From the NCBI GenBank assembly GCA_031216915.1, contig CM062295.1:178388927-178452926 (forward strand): a DNA stretch of 64,000 nucleotides, in the 5' to 3' direction. The translations under genes and the position numbers were made by a program. Positions 54,040 to 63,608 of the stretch are shown one piece after another. This stretch comes from Pictodentalium vernedei (Eukaryota > Mollusca > Scaphopoda > Dentaliida > Dentaliidae). The notes below the pieces were generated by a model, which worked only from the letters and a program-made list of their open reading frames with translations, did no database searches and was not told the origin of the DNA. The first letter of the stretch is position 1, and each line of letters begins with the position of its first letter.

Positions 54040-55019
54040 CTATGTTGATTAACATTAAGAAAAACATTAATTAATTGAAAAGGTAAATGTACAGTATAGT
54101 GGAGAGAATTAATTGAATAATCCTGATAACTGCATATAACTACCAGCCCCTAAATTATTTACTATATCTTCAGTACAAATTTGACCAGTTTGTTGAAAAT
54201 GGGTTATATAGCTAACTTCTGTTAAATGTTAATGGAATAAAAAATTATGTGATCTACTGAAGCATTACTCTGACTAGGGCTGCATGGTATTCAAATTTCA
54301 ATACTGGTATCGGTATTGAAAAGAATACTGCGATGTACCGGTATATCGAAGACTAGTTCAGAATCTGAATGCAGTTATCAGTACCAGACCTGTTAACCTC
54401 TGAATGCAGCTGTCAGGGAGAGTTTGATGAGCTCTCAGGGAGATTTCCATGCTTGTCAGGGGAGATTTCTGTGCACGTCAAAATTCACTGCCATTACACA
54501 CTATGGGCAATATGACAGAGCCCTTTTTACCCCTAGTGGCTGAAAGAAGGTACATTGCAAGTTGAGTAAGAATATTTCCTGCATTCATAACATTTGGTTC
54601 TTTGCATTATTCTTCGGAAAACTCTCATTGAGAGCTTTCAAAAATGGTGTCAAAACCTGATGTTATCAATGTGCATGTAGGAAAGTGGGGTAATTCAGCA
54701 ATCTGAACTTAGTGGCACCCCACCTCCCCCACTCCCACTCCCCCCCCCCACCCCCCACTTACTGAACTAGAAAGTACCCACGTCAAAGCCCATTCCCCAA
54801 GTTTCAAGTTGGCTGAAACGTCAATTTCAGGTGAGTGAAACGAAAATAGGTGGCTTTTTGCTACTTACCAAATCAGGACTGGATATTGGAGTTTTTATTT
54901 TTCCTTTGACTTTTTTTTAGCTTTTATTTGATAAACTTTGTAAATAAAAAATATATACTAATGTTCACTTTGTTCATTTATTTCCCTGTTTACTGAATGA
55001 GGCTGTAAATCCATTTGAA
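54040..55019. other. Presumed TTLL9-like intron; small low-complexity patches
   Basis: No gene recognised. It contains a block reading AGGGCTGCATGGTATTCAAA followed by ATATCGA-type repeats (54,278-54,350) that looks like an old interspersed repeat, and a C/A-rich patch at 54,718-54,765. Confidence 0.4.
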
Positions 55020-55590
55020 GAATAATTCTTATATTGCACAAAGTTAAAATTTGGACTCCTTTAGTAAGCCCAAACATGAATGCAGGGACTTGATTTGAAA
55101 AAACAAAATTCAATCAGCGACCCTCCTCCCACACCTCTTAACGATGTTGTATACCAAATATCAAAAGATGCTGACTGATGGGTCTAAAAATAAATAGATT
55201 TTTAAAGAATATTCTTCATATTGCACTAAGTTAAAATTCCAGTTCCCATAGAGAGCCCAAATATTGACCCAGGGACTTGATTTGAACAAACTTGAATCTG
55301 GAACCCTCTCCTTCCCCCATAAGGAGCCCAAATATGAATAAAGGACTTGAGCTGAACAAACATGCATCTGGTCCCCATAACGATGCTATAAACCAAACAT
55401 CAAAAGATTCTGACTGGTGGATCTGAAGAAGAATTTTTAAAGAACATTCCTCATATTGCACAAAGTTAAAATTCCGGCTACCATAAGGAGCCCAAATTTG
55501 AACTCAAGAACTTGATTTGAACAAACTTGAATCTGACCCCCATAAGGATGCTGGATATCAAATATCATAAGATTCTGACTGGTGGAATCA
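55020..55590. repeat. R1-like ~165-bp units, isolated copy
   Basis: Three to four diverged units with the R1 signature (GAGCCCAAATATGA, GGGACTTGATTTGAACAAAC, ACCAAATATCAAAAGAT, GAAGAATTTTTAAAGAA). No clear ends were found. Confidence 0.65.
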
Positions 55591-56124
55591 GGATCTTCTC
55601 ACTTATTTTTAACATCTATTATTCTACATCAAGTGTGAAATTCATCAAAGATTTACCAATTGTCCCTTTATCGAATGCAGACAATATAAAATTACTATTT
55701 TAAATATTATTTTTTCAAATTTTTCCATCAATTTAGCAAAACCAATCAATGAGCTCATTCCAATGAGGGGTAACAAGATATGATTAATTAAATAATAAAT
55801 TTTGATATCCTGTGTGTTGGGTAAAGGGTGAAATGTACACAATATTTGATAATAAAACAACATTTTCATGTTTTCAAATGTAGTTTTTCAGTTGAACAAA
55901 CTCATATTTTTATCTTTTTAGTGAACAAAGAAATTACATTTTAAATGATTATGTCTCAAAGTTCTTTTTAATGATGATTTTTAAGCATGTTTTTATTTTC
56001 GATGTATATATCTCAAAGTTCCATTTGTTTATATTATCTGTTTATTCTACCATTACATGTATGCTCCAATTAAAACCCACGTTCATCATGCCGTGATTTT
56101 TGCACCACATTTCAAAAAAATCTG
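55591..56124. other. No recognised feature
   Basis: AT-rich sequence left of element I; no gene seen. Confidence 0.4.
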
Positions 56125-56416
56125 ATAAGAAATTTAAATTTTATAGTAAATTTCCTTTCTTAATATACCTACCACAATTGTTTACTACAGGCTTGCACAA
56201 CAGTGGAAGACCCTAACTCGGAAAATATACTCTCTATTTTGATCTTTCCCAAGGGATTTGGGAAAGAAAGGTGGTGCAAAAGCACCAAGAAATAATAAGC
56301 CAAAACTGGGTCGTGTGCTACCGGCACGTACCCGGTAGGGAATGCTCTTCTCCAAGTACATGTCCACGGCATCCGGTAACCAGTGTGCAGGCAGTAACTA
56401 ATGAATCATTCTTTTG
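56125..56416. repeat. Element I left inverted terminal repeat
   Basis: Starts ATAAGAAATTTAAATTTTAT and includes GGCTTGCACAACAGTGGAAG and GGTGGTGCAAAAGCACCAAG. Pairs with 62,949-63,200. Confidence 0.82.
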
Positions 56417-56494
56417 AATCCGCCAACAATGGAGTTATGTGATCAGCAGGGAGGAAGGATTCTTACCTGAATAAGAAGATGGGAGGGCCTCCAT

Positions 56495-56585
56495 GTAAAC
56501 AATTGTGGTAGGTATAATAAGAAAGAAAATTTACTATAAAATTAAAATTTCTTATCAATCTACCTAACAATTTTTTACTACAGGC
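56495..56585. repeat. Element I internal complementary region
   Basis: Reverse complement of the left tip (GTAAACAATTGTGGTAGGTA...ATTTCTTAT) joined to that of the right tip (CAATCTACCTAACAA...TTACTACAGGC). Some substitutions, but the same design as in family 1. Confidence 0.78.
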
Positions 56586-56716
56586 TGAGCAGACAATAGG
56601 ATGGAGGGAATCACATAACCAACCTCCACATAACCCAACTGCACTGGAACCATGGACAGAGGAAGAGGTCCCTAGGCCTATCAAACCATAGCATCACAAT
56701 CATTAATAACAGACAA

Positions 56717-57830
56717 TTAGAGATGAGGCATACGGTTCTGTGCAACACACAGACAAAGGACAGTAACAACATAGAGCTGGAACTGACCTTGTAAGAAGCC
56801 TAATGGCTCCTGCAACTGACGCAGATCGAAGGTGGAGAAAGTAGAAGCATTTCTCCAGTAGGCTACCTGCATAACATCCGACAACATGACGGAGTTAGCA
56901 TAAGCCCAAGAGGCAGATAATGCACGCACCTCGTGGGCAGAAATACGATTGGTAAAACAATCGTCAGTCGCTAGACGAGCATAAGCCGTGAGAATAGCAA
57001 GACAAATCCATCGAGAAAATGGATTGAGGAGAGATCTTCTGTTGACAAGGAATAAGAGACAGAAAAAATCGTTTCATGCCTTTCCTAATGAACTGTGTCC
57101 AATTGAGATAAATGCAAATTGCATGAACCGGACAGAGCAAAGGGCGATTACCCTCAGCAGAAGGAAGAGCCCTGATACAGATAGGAGGTGGAGTCATTTC
57201 TCGTATCTGATTCTTGGCCAGAAAGGAGCAATCAGTGGTAAATGTAACACTGTTGGGAGAGCTCCTTAAAAAGGCTGGATCAACCGAGAGGGCGTGAAGC
57301 ACACTAACCTGTCTGGCTAAGGCAAAAGCCATCAGAAAAGTCTTGTATGTGAGAAAACGCATATCCACCTGGGATAAAGGTTCGAACGATGCCCCCCCCC
57401 CCCCCCCCCCCCCACCCTCCAAGCAAAGCAGCACCCAAGAAAGATTCCATCTTGGTGTAAGCTGCAAAGTCCTAGGCCTTTTCAAGGAAAAGTGTGGAAA
57501 CAAGCTTGGAGAGGTATGGATTAGTGCCGATATGACGCTGTCCCACATATGAAAAGGTCTCCTAAAGCATGGACCTGTACCCTTTGATGGTAACAGACTG
57601 GAGACCCCGAGAATCAAACAGATATACCAGAAACTCTGCAATCTGTGATATCGAAGGACTGGCCTAATCAACAGAGTGATCGGCACACCATCGACAGAAG
57701 ACCTTCCACTTAGTCGCATAGGCTAAACCAGGGGAGTGCCTCCTTGAAGAAGAAATGCACTCCACTGCTCGTCTCAAAAAATCCTCTATGGAGGAGACAA
57801 GACCTGACAAAAGATATGCGCGAAGGCACA
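56717..57830 (-). pseudogene. Tyrosine recombinase of element I, catalytic Tyr lost
   Basis: Frames 56,964-57,719 and 56,717-56,929 together cover the recombinase. The first catalytic Arg is kept (ALARQVSVLHALS) and so is the HEVRALSASWAYANS box, but the tyrosine motif NFYLR of family 1 reads TFDLRQL: the codon at the nucleophile position is GAT (Asp). A C22 run (57,392-57,413) in the middle of the gene produces a stretch of Gly where family 1 has KEKP. A frameshift near 56,940 separates the two parts. It cannot be a working recombinase. Confidence 0.8.
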
Positions 57831-58957
57831 ATGAAGTCGGGTTGATGGGGAAACCTCCTCGGGTGACCTTGGCAAAGAAGGTCGCGACTTAGAGGGAGAC
57901 ATGCCAGAACCGCTGCCAACAGAGAGCAGAGCTGATTGATCCGCACCCGCCGAGGTGACAGGGGAGCGATCAGAATGATTCGACAACTGCAGGTTCGTAT
58001 CTTGGCTAAAACCTGAGTCAGAATCGGAACCGGCGGGAAGGCATAGCAGACAAGACCGTTCCAATCGAGTGACAGAGGTTCCACGGTGAAAGCCAGAGGA
58101 CCTGGACATGGGGACACAAAAGTGTCCACCTGATGGTTTCAACGAGTCGCAAAGAGATCTATGTGGGGACGACCCCAGAGATCGCAAAGCGACTGGAACA
58201 CCGCCCTGTGGGGCATCCACTCGGTGGAATAGACCCTTCCCCGTCGTGACAGGGAGTCAGCTAGGATGTTCAGACAACCGGGAATGTGACAAACCACCAC
58301 TCCGGCATTGACATCCTGAGCGAGCAGTAGAAGATCCCGAGCCAATTCATACACGACAACCAAGTGCGTGCCGCCCTGGTTCCGAATGTAAGCAACCACT
58401 GTCGAATTGTCGGACAACAGAAGGACCTGGCAATTCAAAAGGTGGGGGATCCACTGCCGGAAACTCAGAAGAAGAGCAAGAAGCTCCTTCTGATTGAAGT
58501 GACGAGCTGCTTGATCCTGGTCCCATGTCTCGTGAAGGGAAAGACCTAGAGGATCCAACGTCGCACCCCATCCAAGATCGCTGCCGTCTGCCGTCTGAAC
58601 ATAATCGGACTTGGGTAAGTCCAATGGAACTCCCTGCATAATCCACTGAACATCCGTCCAGGGGAGAAGGTGACAATGAAGAGACTCCAGAAACTGAAGC
58701 ACCAGATCAAGAGGATCGACATTCAGCCTCCAACGATTGAGCAGAAAGTGTTGGAGAGGTCTGACATGCAGCTGACCTAGAGGAATGAGATCCATCACCA
58801 AACTGCACAGACCGAGCAGCAGGAGAATACTCCGAGCTGTCGCGGACGTGGACTGGGACAGAGTAAGGGCAAAAGCTGAGAGAATCACAACCCTTGCCTG
58901 GGGATCCACCACCGTATTCAGCTGAGTATGGAAGTCCATTCCCAGATGACAAAACAA
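57831..58957 (-). pseudogene. RNase H and methyltransferase-like region of element I
   Basis: Frame 58,139-58,957 (272 codons) holds RNase H landmarks: TADGSDLGWGATL, FNQKELLALLLS, LSDNSTVVAYI, NILADSLSRRG, then PHIDLFATR. The next frame (57,710-58,129) has the methyltransferase-like SLDWNGLVCYAFPPVPIL. A frameshift near 58,135 separates them, and a stop near 58,975 cuts the link to the RT. Confidence 0.82.
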
Positions 58958-58975
58958 CTGAGAAGGGACCAGGTC

Positions 58976-59640
58976 CTACTTTTCCTCGTTGACTCTGAAC
59001 CCTAGCGACGTAAGCAGGCTCAACAGTGTGTCGACATCTAACTCCAGAAAGGCAGCATTGGAATGCCTCTGGAGGATATCATCTAGATATGCCGAAGTAG
59101 TCACCCTGGACTGTGTGCAATGGAGGGCTAACACATGCGACATCAGTCGGGTGAATGCCCAAGGAGCCAGGTTGAGGCTGAAGGGCATGGCCTTGAACTG
59201 GTAAACCTGCCCCAGAAAAGCGAACCTGAGATTCTTTCACGATGTCCGATGAATCGAAACGTGAAAGTAAGTGTCTCGCAGGTCGATGCTGGAAGCGAAA
59301 TCTCCCTGGTGAATGGAGCGGCGAACGGACCTTAAAGTCTCCATGCTGAACTTAGGGGCAATGATAGACTGGTTCAGGATACTCAGATCGATAACCGGTC
59401 GGAGTCGGCCGTCCTTCTTCGGCACCAAGAACTGGTGGGAATAAAATCCCACTGAATGAATGTTCTTGACAACCTCGATAGCTCCCTTTGACAGGAGATT
59501 GTCTATCTCCGTGAGCAAAAGTTTCCCGACGTGTACCGTCTAAAGGAACTTGTGTTGGAAGAGGCATTCTCGACAGAGTGGGATGCCACCGGAAGGATAT
59601 CTGCAGCCCGGACCGAACAACATCTAACACCCAAGGATCA
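58976..59640 (-). pseudogene. Reverse transcriptase of element I
   Basis: Frame 59,237-59,518 has the RT fingers (GFYSHQFLVPKKDGRLRPVI, DLRDTYFHVS) and frame 58,976-59,188 the palm with SAYLDDILQRHSNA, so the catalytic YLDD is intact. A frameshift lies between 59,188 and 59,237 and a stop follows at 58,976. Non-functional as one protein. Confidence 0.83.
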
Positions 59641-60107
59641 GATGTGATTGTTGCCCAATGGTCTCTGTGAATTCTGATATCCTTCCTCCAACCTGGGACG
59701 AATCGAGGTGAGGACCTTCACTTCGTGCCTCGGCAAGGCCCGCGAGAAGAGAAACCACCTCCTCTACTATATGAAGAATCCTGAGTCCTCCCTCAAGCCT
59801 GCTGACGCTTACCCTTACCCTGTGAGTAAGTAGAAGCGGCGGCAGGAGGATCAGCCCTTGGCTTCGCAGAGGAAGCAGAAGGACGCTTGTTTGGCTCTGG
59901 ACGGCCCCTGCCTCCAACAGAAGGCTGATCAAGCTGACAAAGCAGCAGCTGATCTTTGGAATGACATAGGAAATCATCCCAGACCATCGCCACGGAACCA
60001 TGGAATAATTGCGGACCAGCCAACGAAGCAGATCGAAGAGCAGGGTGCTGCCCCTCAGAAAGGGAATGGCTTGTGTCCAACGCAGCGTCCCAGTGAACTA
60101 ATTCCAA

Positions 60108-60190
60108 GTTAGCCATGTTACAGGCATGCATCTTACTCACACCCATGCCTGTAACATGGCTAACAGGCATGCGCGTGAGTAAGATGCATG
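60108..60190. repeat. Interlocking inverted duplications inside element I gag
   Basis: GTTAGCCATGTTACAGGCATG at 60,108-60,128 recurs inverted at 60,144-60,164, and CATGCATCTTACTCAC at 60,125-60,140 recurs inverted at 60,175-60,190. Removing roughly 60,127-60,168 would restore continuity between the THAHAC and NMANLELV segments. Confidence 0.8.
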
Positions 60191-61336
60191 AGCGCCTTGG
60201 AAAACACACGCAAAGGAGCCTGTATGTCATCAAGCTTATCTGGAGGCAGATAAGCAGCTAAAGCAGAGACAACGTGATCTGAGAGAGAAAGCATGCCAAG
60301 CATCTCTCTCAATAAGCCCAACAGGGACTCCAGTGTCGCCATAGGAATAACGGCTGACTTGGGCTTGGAAAGCCTCAGGGAGGTGGAGTCCTGATCCAAG
60401 ACCGTCAAAGTCTGGCAGACTGACAGATTGGCGGAATCGTTGGAACGATAATGCACTGGAGGCAAAAAAGTGTCAGCCCTGGTGAGGAACGAAGTCCTCA
60501 TAAGCTTGGAACTCAGCTTAGAGTCCAAAGCTGAAAACGCTTCAACCACCTGTACCGACTGGCACAGTCGAAGGTGCCCAGAAGAGGGTTGCTCCACAGG
60601 CTGTAGGCGTGCGACCGATGATCACAGCCTGGCTGACACCATTGGCTGGTCTGACGGTTTGAGATCTGGAAGGAACTTAAACACAAAGTCAAGAGCTGTC
60701 CCCAAGTCAGAAGACTGTTGGCTCTCGACGTCAGGTTTGTCTGACCCATCCTCTGAGTCGGAAGACACACAGCCCATCATGGGCAAACCAGCCGATGTAC
60801 ACCTGAGGGATCAGAAAGCGGCCTGCTTCCAATCCCGGGAGGCGGCACCACGGGGGGCACCTGGAAACCACTTGTAGCCTCACTGGAGGCAACGGGAAGG
60901 CTCTATGAAAGAACTTGAGGTAGCACCCTAAGCTCACAGCCCGTGTCGGCCGGTTCGACGTGGGAACGAACCAGTAAAGTGGTTTCACTCCTGACCCTTT
61001 TCACCAGCGAAGGGTCACGATCCTCAAATACACCAGACGTGGGGCGACGGGTGGCAGCCGAAACATTTGAAGGCAGTTGCATATAGGGGTATGACATACC
61101 CCAAGGATCAACAGTGCGGGAACTCGGGAGAGTTGCCGCAGACCTCTGAGGGACAGAAGGTCCAGGCTGCACAAAAAGTATTAGTCCCGCAAAGCTGGCC
61201 ATGGGACCAGAGAGCATGGACAGAAACGCAACTGAGTTCATGGTGACCCCACCATGAACATCCGAATCCAATGAGAAAACTGCTGGGCTCAATGGCTGAG
61301 AGACCACAGCAGAGGATTCAGCCGGCAGCCCCTTCC

Positions 61337-61700
61337 GACTTCACCGAGTTGAAGTCAGGGAAGGCTGAGGCCAATACCCCGCGTCCACACTACCAGACAT
61401 CTCTGCAGACCCCTGCAGGGATGAGCCAAGGCCGGCTGAAATGGTGACCGATGATGTAGCAGACAGAACAACAAAAAGGTTCAGGCTGCACAAAAAGGAT
61501 TCGGCCGGCAGCCCCTTCCGACTTCGCCGTGTTGAAGTCAGGGAAGGCTGAGGCCGATATCCCACGTCCACACTACCAGACATCTCTGCAGACCCCTGCA
61601 GGGGTAAGCTGAGGCTGGCTGAAACAGTGACTGATGATGTAGCAGACGGAACAGCAGTAGCAGCGGATACACCCACGGGAGGAACGGCCACGACAGCACA
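61337..61700. repeat. ~181-bp direct duplication in element I gag
   Basis: Two copies share TTGAAGTCAGGGAAGGCTGA, ACACTACCAGACATCTCTGC and GATGATGTAGCAGAC, starting near 61,337 and 61,520. Confidence 0.8.
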
Positions 61701-62025
61701 CCACATGCTTGGGCAAAAGGCATTGCCCTCAAGGAACAGTCCTGGGCATAACAGAGGTGAGAGCAGTAGAAGAAAAGGTGAACTCAACAGATGTAGAAAG
61801 TAGAAGAACACACCCAACTACGAGAGAAAGGTGGCAGAAAATAAAGGACCGGCAGGAACGCAACTGAACCCAGGCAGCCGACAGGGACCCAAAAAACAGA
61901 AATTCTGTCCTCAACAGAGAGGCAAAATCCTGTCCATACAATCCCCCATTGACACCTAACTCCAATAATAACTAGAGGTACTGTGAGCAAACTCACAAAG
62001 TGATACCCCCCTCCACGCCTGAATT

Positions 62026-62690
62026 GTATAAGTTACATTATCTCCCCTTGGAAATGTCAGAATGGAATTATATTGCTTCATGCACATCTTCATATGGAGT
62101 TCTTCCATTGTGTAAAGTTTCATGAAAATTCTTCAAACGGTTTAGGAGGAGTTGTGCTTACAAGGATGGACAGACAGTATAAGTTAGATTATCTCCCCTT
62201 GTAAATGTCAGAACGGAATTATACTGCTTCATGCACATCTTCATATGGAGTTCTTCCATTGTGTAAAGTTTCATGAAAATTCTTCAAACGGTTTAGGAGG
62301 AGTTGCGCTTACAAGGATGGACAGACAGTATAAGTAAGATTATCTCCCCTTGGAAATGTCCGAACGGAATTATATTGCTTCTTGCACATCTTCATATGAA
62401 GTTCTTCCATTGTGTAAAGTTTCATGAAAATTCTTCAAATGGTTTAGGAGGAGTTGCGCTTATAAGGATGGACAGACGGTATAAGTTAGATTATCTCCCC
62501 TTGGAAATGTCAGAACGGAATTATATTGCTTCATGCACATCTGCATATGGAGTTCTTCCATTGTGTAAAGTTTCATGAAAATTCTTCAAACGGTTTAGGA
62601 GGAGTTGCGCTTACAAGGATGGACAGACGGACAGACAGGGTGATTCCTATATACCCCCCCAAACTTTGTTTGCGGGGGGTATAATAATAA
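62026..62690. repeat. Tandem-core repeat, four ~150-bp units, with terminal hairpin
   Basis: Units begin TATAAGTTAGATTATCTCCCC near 62,027, 62,180, 62,331 and 62,481, each with GGAGTTCTTCCATTGTGTAA and GGATGGACAGACAG. The last is followed by GACGGACAGACAGGGTGATT and the hairpin TATACCCCCCC...GGGGGGTATA (about 62,650-62,682). It lies in the leader of element I. Confidence 0.75.
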
Positions 62691-62948
62691 TATCCAAAAG
62701 GATAACATAAATTTATCAATCAAAAAATTTATGTCCGAACCGCACGGTACGCGAAAGTCACGCGTGAAAATGTAGAATATATAAAATGCAATGAAAAAGT
62801 AGTTGAAAATAATAATGCGAATATATAAAACACAGTCCTGTTATACAATCCTCAGATCATATAATTCCAGTCACAGGTAACCCTTATCAACGAGTTGAAT
62901 TATCACTGTTTCTGAATGCAAATAGAAGTCACGCCATGCGGGCGGCCG
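62691..62948 (-). other. Leader (5' untranslated) region of element I
   Basis: AT-rich, no gene seen. Confidence 0.5.
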
Positions 62949-63200
62949 AAAAAAGAATGATTCAGTAGTTACTGCCTGTGCACTGGTTACCGGAAGCCGT
63001 GGATATATACTTGGAGAAGAGCATCCACTACTGGGTGTGTGCCGGTAGCACTCGACCCAGTTTTAGCTTATTTTTTCTTGGTGCTTTTGCACCACTTTTC
63101 TTTCCCAAATCCCTTGAGAACGATCAAAATAGAGAGTATATTTTCCGAGTTAGGGTCTTCCACTGTTGTGCAAGCCTGTAGTAAACAATTGTAAGGTAGG

Positions 63201-63468
63201 TCCAATTGCACAGCTACACTTCATACTGATACTTCACACCAAATTTCATATAAGTCCAAAAATTCAGGAGCAGTTAAGCAGACAAATATACGTGATGGAT
63301 GGATGGACTGATAGACAGACATCATTTCAATATCCCCTCCCAACATCCTCGGTTGAGGGATATAAATAGGTGGGAGCATTCCTCACCCTACTGGATTTGC
63401 ACATGGAATTATTTTTGATAATTTGTTGATCAATAATTGTTTAGGTTAACCCTTTACCTAGCACGGAA
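63201..63468. repeat. Short repeat end with GGAT microsatellite and hairpin, then unassigned flank
   Basis: Sequence near 63,230-63,365 has the same 3' design as the tandem-core repeats: ACACCAAATTTCATATAAG, GATGGATGGATGGAC, ACAGACATCATTTCAATATC, then a hairpin ATATCCCCTC / GAGGGATATA (63,332-63,362). The remaining ~100 bp is unassigned. Confidence 0.55.
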
Positions 63469-63608
63469 GTTAAAAAATTTATAGTAATTTATATATTTTT
63501 TATACTTACCAATGACCCAGACATAGCTGGTGCTAACTCTTAAAATTCTAGGGCCAAACACAAATTTTGCCCCCCAATCCCCAAAATTTGCATCTAAAAC
63601 CAAAAGAA
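63469..63608 (-). mobile_element. DIRS fragment G (left end, interrupted by H)
   Basis: The first 140 bp of a family 1 element starting GTT at 63,469, cut within its terminal repeat after CCAAAAGAA by element H. The rest, if present, lies right of the window. Confidence 0.85.

Larger units (their letters stand above)
59641..61970 (-). pseudogene. Gag of element I
   Basis: Recognised by SLSDHVVSALAAYLPPDKLD, IQAPLRVFSKAL and NMANLELVHWDAALD, matching the element C blocks SYADHLTKAL, IQSSLRLLSRAV and VANLELVRRDAAL, and by an Arg/Gly/Ser-poor but basic tail near 59,790-59,900. It is interrupted by an inverted duplication at 60,108-60,190 and carries a ~181-bp tandem duplication (about 61,337-61,700). 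The N-terminal Cys-rich module of family 1 was not recognised here. Confidence 0.72.
56125..63200 (-). mobile_element. DIRS element I (second, diverged family)
   Basis: About 7.1 kb with inverted terminal repeats 56,125-56,416 and 62,949-63,200 that are unrelated in sequence to family 1 except for the tip (TTTATAGTAA versus TTTATAGTAA). An internal complementary region lies at 56,495-56,585. Gene order is the same (recombinase, RT-RNase H, gag on the minus strand) but every frame is broken. A tandem-core repeat (62,026-62,690) lies in its leader. Element boundaries are accurate to a few bases at the left and about five at the right. Confidence 0.85.

Noticed and set aside
57343-57552. Plus-strand frame with poly-Pro
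   Set aside because: Product of reading the C22 run on the wrong strand.
61341-61817. 158-codon frame with a signal-peptide-like hydrophobic start
   Set aside because: It is part of element I gag containing a 181-bp duplication; the Leu-rich start comes from low-complexity sequence upstream and not from a recognisable secreted protein.
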